DNA of 64,000 nucleotides from CAWDMC01 sp963803295. Lineage in GTDB: Bacteria > Acidobacteriota > Terriglobia > UBA7540. Numbering within the stretch: position 1 is the first letter of the stretch; every line of letters begins with the position of its first letter. Shown in pieces: positions 27,931 to 36,597 of this stretch. The notes beneath the pieces were generated by a model. The model saw only the letters and a list, made by a program, of their open reading frames with translations, made no database searches and was not told the origin of the DNA. Made by a program: the position numbers and the translations under genes. The stretch is taken from contig CAWDMC010000011.1 in NCBI GenBank assembly GCA_963803295.1, forward strand, positions 124,001-188,000, in the 5' to 3' direction.

Positions 27931-27936
27931 TATAAT
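27931..27936 (+). promoter_or_regulatory. TATAAT -10 element upstream of the third Gfo gene
   Basis: A perfect TATAAT lies 45 bases before the ATG at 27981. No good -35 hexamer is seen at 16-18 bases, so an activator or extended contact may be needed. Confidence 0.4.
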
Positions 27937-27980
27937 CAATCCAAGATGAAGGCAAGCATTTTCTTCCCGGAGGTGAAGCG

Positions 27981-29246
27981 ATGGCACAGGAACCAGACGA
28001 TAAGGTCAAAAACACTGGCCGGCGACGGGTTTTGACGACCGTATCTACGGTAGCTCTGGCAAGGCTACAGTCAGCCCTGGCGCGCGGTAGAGAATCCGAG
28101 GCCGCGCGCGCAAGTTCGCCGAGCGCCTTGCCGGGTCCACGACCGGCAAAGAAGGTGCGCATCTGCGTGGTCGGCGGAGGATTCGGCAGATCCTTCTATT
28201 GGTCTGACCACCCCGACTGCGACGTAACTGCGGTCAGCGAACTGAGGGACGATCGCCGAAAACTGCTAATGGAAAGATACCACTGCGACAAGGCCTATGG
28301 AGATTTCCACCAGATGTTAGGAGACACGAACGTGGACGCTGTGGCGATGTTCACTCCTGCCCCGCAACACGTCGCCGACTGCGTGGACGTGCTCAATGCC
28401 GGTAAGCACGTGGTCTGCGCGGTTCCGGCGGCGTTCACCTTGGAAGAGTGTCAGAGGCTGGTCGATACGGTCAAGAAAACCGGTCTTACCTATATGCAGG
28501 CCGAGACGGGTTGCTACCATGCCGGAACCATGACAGCCTACAATCTGGCACGGCAAGGCAAATTCGGAACCATCTATTACACGCAGGCCGAGTATCTGCA
28601 CGATATCGGTGACTTCCATAAAGGCGGAGAGTCCTCGGGCCTTCTCTATTACCAAGGCAAGCGGACGTGGCGCTATGGCTACCCGCCGGCGAAATACCCC
28701 ACCCATGCCACCGGACCGGCAATCTTCGTAAGTGACGATCCGATGATAGCGGTCGCCTCTCTGGGCTGGGGCCCCAAAGACGATCCGTTCGCGGACAACC
28801 CTTACCATAATCGGTTTCACAACGTGACCTTCCTCGCCAAGACCAAGAACGGCAATTCCTCCCGGATTGCCATCCAACATTGTTTCGGAGGCGCTGGTGA
28901 TATCGCTGAAAGGGCGGAATATTGGGGAACGGAGATGGTGTTTCTAGAAGACCGCTTCGGGACCCCAGCGCTGATGTCGCGTGAAGGAGAGGAACTCAAA
29001 CCCGCACCCGTCAACGACCATACCAACCAACTGCCGCCCAACCTACGTCAATATGTAAAGGTCGGACACGCGGGGGCGGAAGTGTTCATCACCCACGAGT
29101 TTGTTAGGGCTCTCGTCGAGGGTCGCCGTCCGAAGACGGACGTGTATCATGGAGTCGCCTACTGTGCCCCGGGCATTTGTGCGTTTAATTCAGCCAACAG
29201 GAACGGCGAGTGGGTTAAAGTTCCTGACTTCGGCTGGCACAGTTAG
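27981..29246 (+). CDS. Gfo/Idh/MocA family oxidoreductase (third copy)
   Basis: A 421-residue relative of the pair at 13-16 kb. A Tat-like leader (KNTGRRRVLTTVSTVALARL) precedes the Rossmann domain KKVRICVVGGGFGRSFYW, then VTAVSELRDDR, AMFTPAPQHVADCVDVLNAG, KHVVCAVPAAFTLEECQRL, and AETGCYHAGTMTAYNLARQG. The second domain contains the GKFGTIYYTQAEYLHDIG strand. Sugar oxidation in the periplasm is likely. The ATG follows GGAGG. It is transcribed away from the amidohydrolase/isomerase operon and converges on the SDR gene 33 bases downstream. Confidence 0.85.
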   Translation: MAQEPDDKVKNTGRRRVLTTVSTVALARLQSALARGRESEAARASSPSALPGPRPAKKVRICVVGGGFGRSFYWSDHPDCDVTAVSELRDDRRKLLMERYHCDKAYGDFHQMLGDTNVDAVAMFTPAPQHVADCVDVLNAGKHVVCAVPAAFTLEECQRLVDTVKKTGLTYMQAETGCYHAGTMTAYNLARQGKFGTIYYTQAEYLHDIGDFHKGGESSGLLYYQGKRTWRYGYPPAKYPTHATGPAIFVSDDPMIAVASLGWGPKDDPFADNPYHNRFHNVTFLAKTKNGNSSRIAIQHCFGGAGDIAERAEYWGTEMVFLEDRFGTPALMSREGEELKPAPVNDHTNQLPPNLRQYVKVGHAGAEVFITHEFVRALVEGRRPKTDVYHGVAYCAPGICAFNSANRNGEWVKVPDFGWHS

Positions 29247-29279
29247 GACCTTCACAGAGCTCGCTGGGCAACCACAGCA

Positions 29280-30104
29280 CTAATCCATGGGATAGAGGCT
29301 CGCTCCTCCATCCACCAGCAGAGTCGCGCCAGTAATGTAGTCTCCGGCTTCAGAGATCAGGTAGATCATGGCATCGGCAACCGTCTCCGGCGGCTGCCGA
29401 TGCCCGAGGGGAATCGCCTTTTCACCCCGTCGGCGCTGGTCCGGAGAAATGTGCGCCTCCGCTTTCGACATACCAATCGCCAGGATTCCAGGCGCCACCG
29501 AGTTCACCCTGATCCCATGGACGGCCAGCTCCCTCGCCATGCCCCGCATGAGCATCTTCATTCCACTCTTGGTAACATTGTAAGGTGTAATATCCGGCCA
29601 GGGAACATCCTGAACCCAGGACGAGGTGAATACGATCTTGCCCTTGATCCCCTGCGCAACCATGGCCCGAGCTGCGGCCTGCGCCACCAGGAAGGCAGAC
29701 TTCAGGTTCAGGTCGACAATCTTGTCCCAGTCCTGTTCAGGGTAATCGAGAATCGGACAACTGTAGGCCATCCCGGCATGACACAAGGCCGCGTCAAGAC
29801 GGCCAAAGGCCTTGACAACTCCCGTTACCAGGTCCTGGACTTCAGCAGCACTGGTGACATCCGCCTTGAAGTAGGCGAGCCTGTTCGTGTCCCATCCCTC
29901 ATCCCGGACAATTTGGCAGGCTTCCGCCTCGCCGATAATATCGTTCAGCGCCACTCGCGCCGAGTGGGCCATTAAACGATCCACCACAACCCGGCCAATT
30001 GCGCCTAGTCCTCCCGTGATCAGGATACTCTTGCCTTCCAGGCAATTTCCGGCGAACACACCCATGCTCCCCCCGATGTCGTGATCAGCCTTTGCAGATT
30101 TCAT
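29280..30104 (-). CDS. Short-chain dehydrogenase/reductase (SDR)
   Basis: A 274-residue classical SDR. Motifs: GKSILITGGLGAIGR (TGxxxGxG cofactor loop), ALNDIIGE (acidic residue after strand 2 suggests NAD preference), LCHAGMAYS in the NNAG position, FTSSWVQDV with catalytic Ser, YNVTKSGMKML (YxxxK), and IRVNSVAPGI. The C-terminus DGGASLYPMD is typical. It would oxidise a sugar or polyol alcohol group. The ATG at 30104 is the first in frame; the ATG at 30065, directly after GGGGGGAG, would give a more usual N-terminal length. A TATAAT (minus strand, 30206-30211) may be its -10. Confidence 0.88.
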   Translation of the reverse strand: MKSAKADHDIGGSMGVFAGNCLEGKSILITGGLGAIGRVVVDRLMAHSARVALNDIIGEAEACQIVRDEGWDTNRLAYFKADVTSAAEVQDLVTGVVKAFGRLDAALCHAGMAYSCPILDYPEQDWDKIVDLNLKSAFLVAQAAARAMVAQGIKGKIVFTSSWVQDVPWPDITPYNVTKSGMKMLMRGMARELAVHGIRVNSVAPGILAIGMSKAEAHISPDQRRRGEKAIPLGHRQPPETVADAMIYLISEAGDYITGATLLVDGGASLYPMD

Positions 30105-30334
30105 TCGGGCCCATCCGGCCGCCCATCTTTAGGAGATGCGCCGGCAGAGATTTCGTTTCAGCGCTTTCCGCGTGCCTAGCAAGACATACCTCCCGTCGCA
30201 ATGAGATTATAAGGAATAGGTTCGTCCCCCTTATTGTAGAGAGTAGTGTCGCATCTCCGTCCGCCAAAAAACGCGTGCTGCAGGAAAAGACTGCGGGGCA
30301 GCAAGATGACGCAGCCTACCGGTTCAGGATCTTC

Positions 30335-30364
30335 TTGACATCCCGACTGTTCTGAATGTAATGT
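30335..30364 (+). promoter_or_regulatory. Candidate promoter for the aminotransferase-Gfo-aldolase operon
   Basis: TTGACA (30335-30340), an 18-base spacer and TAATGT (30359-30364). An imperfect palindrome, ATGTAATGT (30356-30364) with ATGTTACAT (30378-30386), overlaps the -10 and could be an operator. The leader to the ATG at 30526 would be about 155 bases; no gene was found in the 30105-30525 gap. Confidence 0.5.
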
Positions 30365-30525
30365 TCACTTTTAACGTATGTTACATTCCATGGCGAGCGA
30401 ACTGCGGATCACCACACACTCACTCAGGTATGCACGGCCATCTCCGCTTGCCGTCGTCCTGGACGCGAGATAACAAGCATGGGTCGCCATTTTGCGGATG
30501 CTGCGCGTCTGAAGGGAGTAGGACA

Positions 30526-31917
30526 ATGGGGGCAACCTCTACGGGGAGTTCAGTTGAATGGGCAAAGGTTGATCTGAAGAAGGTTCCGCACCTTGTGGGC
30601 GGAGAGTTGCCGGGGCCAAGGTCTAGAGACATGCATCGGCGCGCCGCAGCAATTATGAAGGGTTACTCGAGCCAGGTAACATTGTTTCCCGTCGTGTTCG
30701 ATAGTGGATATGGATGCACTCTCACCGACGTGGATGGCAACGTCTACCTTGATTTCTCATCCGGAATCTATGTGACCACGCTGGGCCACTGTCATCCTAA
30801 AGTCACAGGGGCGGTACAGCAAGCCGCCGGCCAGTTGATGAATTGCCACGACTTCACCACACCCATCAAGCTCCGACTCCTTGAGAAACTCAAACAAGTT
30901 CTACCCGGCGATTTGGCGGGCGTGCAGATGTATGACAACGGGACGACGGCTGTGGAGGCCGGACTGCGGGTCTGCCGTGCCGCCACCCATAAACACGAGT
31001 TCCTCTCTTGCTTTGGTGATTTCCACGGGAAGAGTGGGCATTCCGTGAGCCTGGCACGTATGAAGCCAGTAAATGGCGCCACCCGGGCAGCCGGATTCTA
31101 CATGCTGCCACGTCCAAATCCGTACCGGCCCTGGTTCAAAAAGGCAGACGGGTCCATCGATACCGATGCCTACTTTACCTTCTATGATGAATTCATCGCT
31201 GAGGCGACAACAGGCCAGGTGGCAGGGATCGTTCTGGAGCCGATTCAAGGGTGGGCTGGATCAATTTTTCCCCCAGACGATTTCTTCCCGAAGCTTCGCC
31301 AATGGTGCGACGAGCGTGGGATTCTCTTGATGGCAGACGAGGTTCTGACTGGGATGGGACGGACCGGAAAGCTACTGGCGATGGAACACTGGAATACCCT
31401 ACCGGATGTGGTAACCCTGGGCAAGGGCTTCGGGAACGGTTTTCCAGTGACCGCGATGGTTGTGCGGGAACCTTATGCCGAAAGTGTCGAGCACATCAGC
31501 GCGTCCACAAGCTACGGTGGAAATCCCATGGCGTGTGCTGCGGCCTTAGCTTCCATCGAGGCGATCGAAGAAGAATGCCTTCTTGAAAATGCCCTAGTTC
31601 TGGAAACGTATTTTGTTGGGCGCCTGGCCAAAATGATGGCTGAGCACCCGATTATTGGAGACGTGCGATGCAAGGGTTGCCTGATGGGCGTGGAGCTGGT
31701 GAAAGACCGAACCAGCAAGGAACCATTTGTCGAAGCGGGAACATTCATCTACAAGGAAGCGTTCCGCCATGGCCTTGCCTGGATTCCCGCCGGCCACATT
31801 CTGCGAATGAGCCCCCCGATTGTGATGGACGTGGAGGCAGCCGAGAAATGCATGGATATAATCGACGAGGCGATCGGCGAGGCCGAGCGCCATTTCGGCT
31901 ACTCCCATTCGCATTGA
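30526..31917 (+). CDS. Class III aminotransferase (GABA/ornithine-type)
   Basis: A 463-residue PLP enzyme: DGNVYLDFSSGIYVTTLGHC, NGTTAVEAGLRVCRAAT at the phosphate loop, SCFGDFHGKSGH, GIVLEPIQGW, LMADEVLTGMGRTGK (PLP-ring aspartate), and the Schiff-base lysine in VVTLGKGFGNGFPV. The C-terminal RMSPPIVMD is normal. It transfers an amino group between an amino acid or amino sugar and a keto acid; the exact substrate cannot be told. The ATG at 30526 follows GAAGGGAG; the frame is open to 30361 but without a ribosome-binding site. It leads an apparent operon with the next two genes. Confidence 0.85.
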   Translation: MGATSTGSSVEWAKVDLKKVPHLVGGELPGPRSRDMHRRAAAIMKGYSSQVTLFPVVFDSGYGCTLTDVDGNVYLDFSSGIYVTTLGHCHPKVTGAVQQAAGQLMNCHDFTTPIKLRLLEKLKQVLPGDLAGVQMYDNGTTAVEAGLRVCRAATHKHEFLSCFGDFHGKSGHSVSLARMKPVNGATRAAGFYMLPRPNPYRPWFKKADGSIDTDAYFTFYDEFIAEATTGQVAGIVLEPIQGWAGSIFPPDDFFPKLRQWCDERGILLMADEVLTGMGRTGKLLAMEHWNTLPDVVTLGKGFGNGFPVTAMVVREPYAESVEHISASTSYGGNPMACAAALASIEAIEEECLLENALVLETYFVGRLAKMMAEHPIIGDVRCKGCLMGVELVKDRTSKEPFVEAGTFIYKEAFRHGLAWIPAGHILRMSPPIVMDVEAAEKCMDIIDEAIGEAERHFGYSHSH

Positions 31918-31944
31918 GGATCGCGGCGCGAGAGAAGTAGAGGC

Positions 31945-33105
31945 ATGAAACGGATACGGTTCGGATTGATCGGCTGCGGGTTGATGGGCCGCGAGTTTGC
32001 AAGCGCCACTGCTCGCTGGTGCCATTTACTGGACACGCTTGCGCGCCCTGAAATCGTTGCCATTTGCGACCGGTTTGACTCCAAGGCTCCCGGGTTTGCC
32101 AGGTGGTACACGGAGAACTTCCAGTCCATCGGCCAGGTTACTTCCGATTACAGGGAACTTCTCGCCAACCCCGAGGTGGAAGCTGTCTACTGCGCTACTC
32201 CCCATCACCTGCACCGGGAGTTTTGCTGTGCCGCGATCGAGGCCGGCAAACACCTTATGGGAGAGAAGCCGTTCGGCATGGATAAGTCCGCCAACGCGGC
32301 GATTCTGGAAGCGGTAAGAAGGAATCCCGGTGTGTTAGTGCGATGTTCCTCAGAATTTCCCTTCTTCCCAGCCGTGCAAAGAATCGGAGACATGATCGAA
32401 CGAAACGCTTTCGGCCAGATCATCGAAGTCAATAGTGGTTTTTTTCACTCCGGCGATCTCGATCGCAACAAACCGATCAATTGGAAGCGTCAAGTGGAGT
32501 TCAATGGCGAGTACGGTTGTATGGGAGATCTGGGAATGCACGCCTGCCACGTTCCCTTCCGGGCAGGATGGCGCCCCCGCAATGTGCGAGCCGTTCTCTC
32601 TAACATCATTACCGAAAGACCCGATGGTAGGGGGGGAACAGCGCCTTGCCGCACCTGGGATAACGCAACCTTATTCTGCGAGGCTGAATCGGGCGCCCCC
32701 GCTGCAGGATTGTTCCCGCTGACGATCAAGACGCAACGCATCGCGCCCGGCGAGAAGAACACCTGGTGTCTGGAGATTCTTGGGACCGAAGCGTCTGCGA
32801 GATTTAGCACGAAGAATCCGCGCCGGCTGGAGAGCCTGGAATATCATGGCGGCGAGCAGTCATGGGAACAATCGGACATGGGGCAGGAAACCGCCTTCAA
32901 GACAGTCACCGGCCTTAACTTCGAGTTCGGATTTTCCGACGCAATTCTGCAGATGTGGGCTGCCTTCGTCTATGAACTGACGGCAGGCAAGCGGCTGAAA
33001 TCGTTTGCCGGTTGTGTGACTCCGGAGGAGACGGCTCTGAGCCATGAGCTTTTTACTGCGGCTTTGGACTCACAGCGGCGATCGCAGGTAGTAACGCTGC
33101 AATAG
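31945..33105 (+). CDS. Gfo/Idh/MocA family oxidoreductase (cytoplasmic)
   Basis: A 386-residue oxidoreductase without a signal peptide: RIRFGLIGCGLMGREFASAT (Rossmann), EIVAICDRFD, AVYCATPHHLHREFCCAAIE, and the canonical KHLMGEKPFGMD motif with the catalytic-site lysine kept, unlike the Tat-exported copies. GDLGMHACHVPF supplies the usual D-x-x-x-H active-site pair. It probably oxidises an inositol or sugar in the cytoplasm. It lies 28 bases after the aminotransferase gene and 19 before the aldolase gene; GAGAAGTAGAGG precedes the ATG. Confidence 0.87.
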   Translation: MKRIRFGLIGCGLMGREFASATARWCHLLDTLARPEIVAICDRFDSKAPGFARWYTENFQSIGQVTSDYRELLANPEVEAVYCATPHHLHREFCCAAIEAGKHLMGEKPFGMDKSANAAILEAVRRNPGVLVRCSSEFPFFPAVQRIGDMIERNAFGQIIEVNSGFFHSGDLDRNKPINWKRQVEFNGEYGCMGDLGMHACHVPFRAGWRPRNVRAVLSNIITERPDGRGGTAPCRTWDNATLFCEAESGAPAAGLFPLTIKTQRIAPGEKNTWCLEILGTEASARFSTKNPRRLESLEYHGGEQSWEQSDMGQETAFKTVTGLNFEFGFSDAILQMWAAFVYELTAGKRLKSFAGCVTPEETALSHELFTAALDSQRRSQVVTLQ

Positions 33106-33123
33106 GTTGAAGGAGCACAGATC

Positions 33124-33930
33124 ATGGCAAGTATACGATGGCAGAGACTGTTCAATAGAAATGAACGAGCAGTGATCGTCGCCATGGATCATTGTCTTCA
33201 CGATGGACCGACAGAGGGAATGATCAATTTGACTGAGACAGCGCGCAAGGTGGCGCCTTGTGTGGATGGCGTCTTACTCTCGCCGGCGATGCTTCCGTTC
33301 ACCGAGGATGCATTCAACTACAAAGGCGCTCCCATGGCAATTGCGCGTTTGAACTGGAGCACGACTTATTGCTTCAAGTGGGATTACAAGCAGGGTGAGG
33401 CCGTGCCAGCCTTTACGCCTGCCGAAGCTCTGCGCTTGGGAGCAGAGGTCGCACTCATCGCGCTGACGCTCGAGACCGGTAGCGAGGCCAACGATGCCCA
33501 TAACGTCGCCGTGTTTCGGAAGCTATGCCGGGAAGCTAAGAGCCTGGGTATGCCGGTGATTGGCGAATACTTCCCAGTCGGGGCTGAAAAGCTCGATCCA
33601 GACGAACTGCACGCCAAGGTGTACATGGGGACACGTATCGTCGCCGAGCTAGGAGCAGACCTGATAAAGACCTTTTATACGAATTCTTTCAGGGCCGTCA
33701 CCCAGAGCTCGCCGGTTCCAGTCCTGGGCCTGGGAGCAGCAAAGCTGCCCACTCAACGCGCCGCTCTTCAGTTGGCAGCGGATGAAGTCGCCGAAGGCGC
33801 CGGCGGTGTGGTTTTTGGGCGGAATGCTACTCAAGTTCCAAATCCGACCGCCTTCCAACAGGCGCTATGTGATGTGGTCAAGCGCGGACTCGCCCCTGAC
33901 GCTGCGGTGAAGCAGTACCAACTGGAATAG
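33124..33930 (+). CDS. Class I aldolase, DeoC/LacD/LsrF-like
   Basis: A 268-residue TIM-barrel aldolase. AVIVAMDHCLHDGP is the strand-1 aspartate motif of the DhnA/LsrF family, VDGVLLSPAML follows, GMPVIGEYFPVGAE lies in the middle, and LGADLIKTFYTNSF carries the Schiff-base lysine. GGVVFGRNATQ near the end binds phosphate. It probably cleaves a ketose or sugar-phosphate into smaller fragments, completing an isomerase-kinase-aldolase route with the upstream catabolic genes. AAGGAG precedes the ATG at a good distance. The substrate is inferred from context only. Confidence 0.85.
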   Translation: MASIRWQRLFNRNERAVIVAMDHCLHDGPTEGMINLTETARKVAPCVDGVLLSPAMLPFTEDAFNYKGAPMAIARLNWSTTYCFKWDYKQGEAVPAFTPAEALRLGAEVALIALTLETGSEANDAHNVAVFRKLCREAKSLGMPVIGEYFPVGAEKLDPDELHAKVYMGTRIVAELGADLIKTFYTNSFRAVTQSSPVPVLGLGAAKLPTQRAALQLAADEVAEGAGGVVFGRNATQVPNPTAFQQALCDVVKRGLAPDAAVKQYQLE

Positions 33931-34016
33931 GGCGAATCTGACGCGATCGAGGGAGGCTAAGGCTAGATTCTGGGTGTCATCCACGTTGGCGGATAAGACT
34001 CCGCTGGAAGGGCGAT

Positions 34017-34838
34017 ATGGTTGCCGCTAAGACTCGCTCGGTCCCCGGTGTGGAAAGGGCGCTTACAGTACTGGAAGTGCTGGCAAGGTCCAAGCGGGGC
34101 TTGGCTCTCTCGGATCTGGCTCGGAACTTACATCTGCCCAAAAGCTCGACGCATTGTTTGCTGCTGACCCTCGAACGCTGTGGATATCTCCGCCGTCATG
34201 AGTATACACGGCGCTACCTATTTGACCTGAAGCTATTCCGTCTCGCCAACATGGCTCTTGCGGGCATAGAGCTGCGAGAGCAATCAGGGCCCTTCGTGCG
34301 ACTATTGATGGAGGAGACAGGGTTGCCCGTTCACATTGCGATAATGGAGCACGATGAGGTTGTGGTGGTTGACAAAGTGGAACCCCCGGGCGCAGTCAAG
34401 CTCGCGACCTGGATCGGGAAGCGGATGGATCCTCACTGTACGGGTGTAGGCAAGGCAATCGTCGCTTACCTGCCGGAGGAATACCTTGGTCGTTTAATCA
34501 AGGAACACAGGCTTCCCCGTCACAACGAGAACACCCTAGCTTCGGCCAAGAAATTGAGAGAAGAACTGGCTCGAATCAGAAAGGTGGGGTATGCGGTGGA
34601 CAACGAGGAGGATGAAATCGGACTCCGTTGCATCGGTGCTCCGGTATTTGACGTCGACGGCCATGTCATGGCGTCGATCAGCGTCGCCGGAACGACGTCC
34701 CAAATTACGGAGCAGAATTGGGGTGCCCTGGCTGAGAAAGTGAAGCAAACCGCTGCTGCGATTTCTCGACAAATGAAGACTCTGCCCCAAGGTGACCGAG
34801 CCTCCCATGACAGATGGGCGAATGTGCCGCAAGGTTGA
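34017..34838 (+). CDS. IclR-family transcriptional regulator
   Basis: A 273-residue regulator. The winged helix (LALSDLARNLHLPKSSTHCL, LLTLERCGYLRRH) is followed by the IclR effector domain: GLPVHIAIMEHDEVVVVDKV, RMDPHCTGVGKAIVAYLP, and YAVDNEEDEIGLRCIGAPVF. IclR proteins sense aromatic or sugar-derived acids and control adjacent catabolic genes. It lies 86 bases after the aldolase gene in the same direction and converges on the sulfatase gene. GGAAGGGCG is the ribosome-binding site. Confidence 0.92.
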   Translation: MVAAKTRSVPGVERALTVLEVLARSKRGLALSDLARNLHLPKSSTHCLLLTLERCGYLRRHEYTRRYLFDLKLFRLANMALAGIELREQSGPFVRLLMEETGLPVHIAIMEHDEVVVVDKVEPPGAVKLATWIGKRMDPHCTGVGKAIVAYLPEEYLGRLIKEHRLPRHNENTLASAKKLREELARIRKVGYAVDNEEDEIGLRCIGAPVFDVDGHVMASISVAGTTSQITEQNWGALAEKVKQTAAAISRQMKTLPQGDRASHDRWANVPQG

Positions 34839-34851
34839 AGACTCGGCTCTC

Positions 34852-36465
34852 TTAACGGGTCCCTTTTACATATACCTGCCCCATATCCAAGCTCGCTCTC
34901 TCGTTAAAGCTGCCGTTGGTTAATCCGACTCCCGAGGCGATATAGTCTTTGAGCCTGGACGACATTTCGCGGACCACATCCGGATACCGGGCGGCAACAT
35001 TCACCGACTCCTGAGGGTCTTTGTCGAGATCGTAAAGCTGAGGTTGATAGGTCGTGAGAGGAGCGCCAGGGCTTACACTGTATTTCTCCTGACGCGCTTC
35101 CGGCTTCCAAATCTGGCTGTAATTCCATTCTCGAGTTCGCGCCGCACCTACCCAGCCATATGTCTGGACCACATATTCGTGGAGGCTCTTCGCCTCCCCC
35201 GTCAGGAGAGGCCAGAAGTTGCTGCCTGTAACTCGGGGGGGAGGTTTCAAATCCAGCAAGTGAAGCAAGGTCGGCATGACATCGGCCACTTGAATGAGTC
35301 CCGGCAGCTTCTTGCCTGCATTCTGCCTGCCTGGCAGTCGGATGAGTAACGGGATGTGTGTGACCTGTCCGCGCAACTTGTCGGGTCCCTTTAAGAACTG
35401 GCCGTGTTCGCCCAGCATCGTCCCGTGATCAGACAGGAACACAATAACGGAGTTTTCGAACAGTCCAAGTTCTTTGATTTTGCCCAGCAACTCGCCGATC
35501 CAGTAGTCTACACAACTGACTTCGCCGGCATAGTTGGCTCGCAACCTCTGCTTAACCTCCTCTGGCAATGGTACGGTGTCGTAGGGAGGTTCGAGGTAAC
35601 TGGGACCGCTGGCGTTAGGCGAGTATTTTTCGAGGAAGCGCCTTGGAGGGTCCCACGGCTCGTGCGAGTCGAACATCTCCACGTGCATATAAAACGGCCG
35701 CTGATCGAAATTGGCCTGCAGCCAGCGGCTGGCCGTCTGGGACACGAGCTGCGAAAGAGATTCGCCTTCCTGCGCCCAAAGATTTCGGTTGGCCTTGTAT
35801 CGGCTCAGGAAAGAATGAAGGTCTGGGAACCGATCCAGGTAGACGTTCGGAACGATATCGCCAACGTCGAGGAGTTTGTGAGGCGAGGTGCCGTAATTGT
35901 CGACCTCCTGCCCCCGAATCCACTGGTAGACGCTAAAGCCACGATGAAAGTTTCGCCCCGGCCGCTGCTGATGGGGCAGGTCGCTGACGAGCACTGTGAG
36001 GTAACCGGCCTCCAGCAGCGTTTCGCTTAGGGTTACATCCTCGTTGTAAAGATCATCCCATCCCGGCAACTGTACTGGCTCGTGCTGACGAACGTAGTAT
36101 AAAGGAACGGTCCTGCGCCCCGTGTATAAGTTCCGGCGAATTACAACGGTGGGCATGCCTTCCGGATAGAAGTCCTCGCAAGCGACACAATCCTCCGCGA
36201 ACTTGTCCAGGTTGGGAGTCTCCAGACCTTCGAGCCACTTTTTACCAAAGCAGGTCAGATTGTCCCGCCGAAAGGTATCGCTGACTAACACGATGACATT
36301 CAGGTTGTTGCCTTGTTGTTTGGGCGGCCTCTCCCAAACGGAACCACACTCAAGTTGCGGAGGCCCAGGCGTGGCCGCATCTGTCGCAGAGGTTTCGAGA
36401 CTTATGGTTGCGGCAGTAGCTGCGCTTCTGAGAAAGTCCCTCCGTGAAGAGTTTCGCTTTTTCAT
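34852..36465 (-). CDS. Sulfatase/alkaline-phosphatase superfamily hydrolase, atypical nucleophile site
   Basis: A 537-residue protein with a Tat leader (SSRRDFLRSAATAATIS). LNVIVLVSDTFRRDNLTCFG gives the first metal aspartates, ETPNLDKFAED follows, VIVFLSDHGTMLGEHGQF the later Asp-His pair, and VTHIPLLIRLPG the usual strand. The formylglycine motif (C/S-x-P-x-R) is missing: at the expected place the sequence reads MPTVVIRRNLYTGR, with Thr106 at the nucleophile position and Val for the Pro. The enzyme may therefore be a phosphoesterase-like member or not an active sulfatase. The ATG follows AAGGAG. It is the last gene of the minus-strand receptor run. Confidence 0.82.
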   Translation of the reverse strand: MKKRNSSRRDFLRSAATAATISLETSATDAATPGPPQLECGSVWERPPKQQGNNLNVIVLVSDTFRRDNLTCFGKKWLEGLETPNLDKFAEDCVACEDFYPEGMPTVVIRRNLYTGRRTVPLYYVRQHEPVQLPGWDDLYNEDVTLSETLLEAGYLTVLVSDLPHQQRPGRNFHRGFSVYQWIRGQEVDNYGTSPHKLLDVGDIVPNVYLDRFPDLHSFLSRYKANRNLWAQEGESLSQLVSQTASRWLQANFDQRPFYMHVEMFDSHEPWDPPRRFLEKYSPNASGPSYLEPPYDTVPLPEEVKQRLRANYAGEVSCVDYWIGELLGKIKELGLFENSVIVFLSDHGTMLGEHGQFLKGPDKLRGQVTHIPLLIRLPGRQNAGKKLPGLIQVADVMPTLLHLLDLKPPPRVTGSNFWPLLTGEAKSLHEYVVQTYGWVGAARTREWNYSQIWKPEARQEKYSVSPGAPLTTYQPQLYDLDKDPQESVNVAARYPDVVREMSSRLKDYIASGVGLTNGSFNERASLDMGQVYVKGTR

Positions 36466-36597
36466 TTTGGCTCCTTGAATGAAGGCTTGATGGATTACGG
36501 CAGGGCGATGTCCGGGATTGCCAAAGGTCAGGCTTCCTTCAATCTCTCAATCGCCTGATTGTTCCATCACTCGGTGTCGTAGTGACAACAAACCCAA

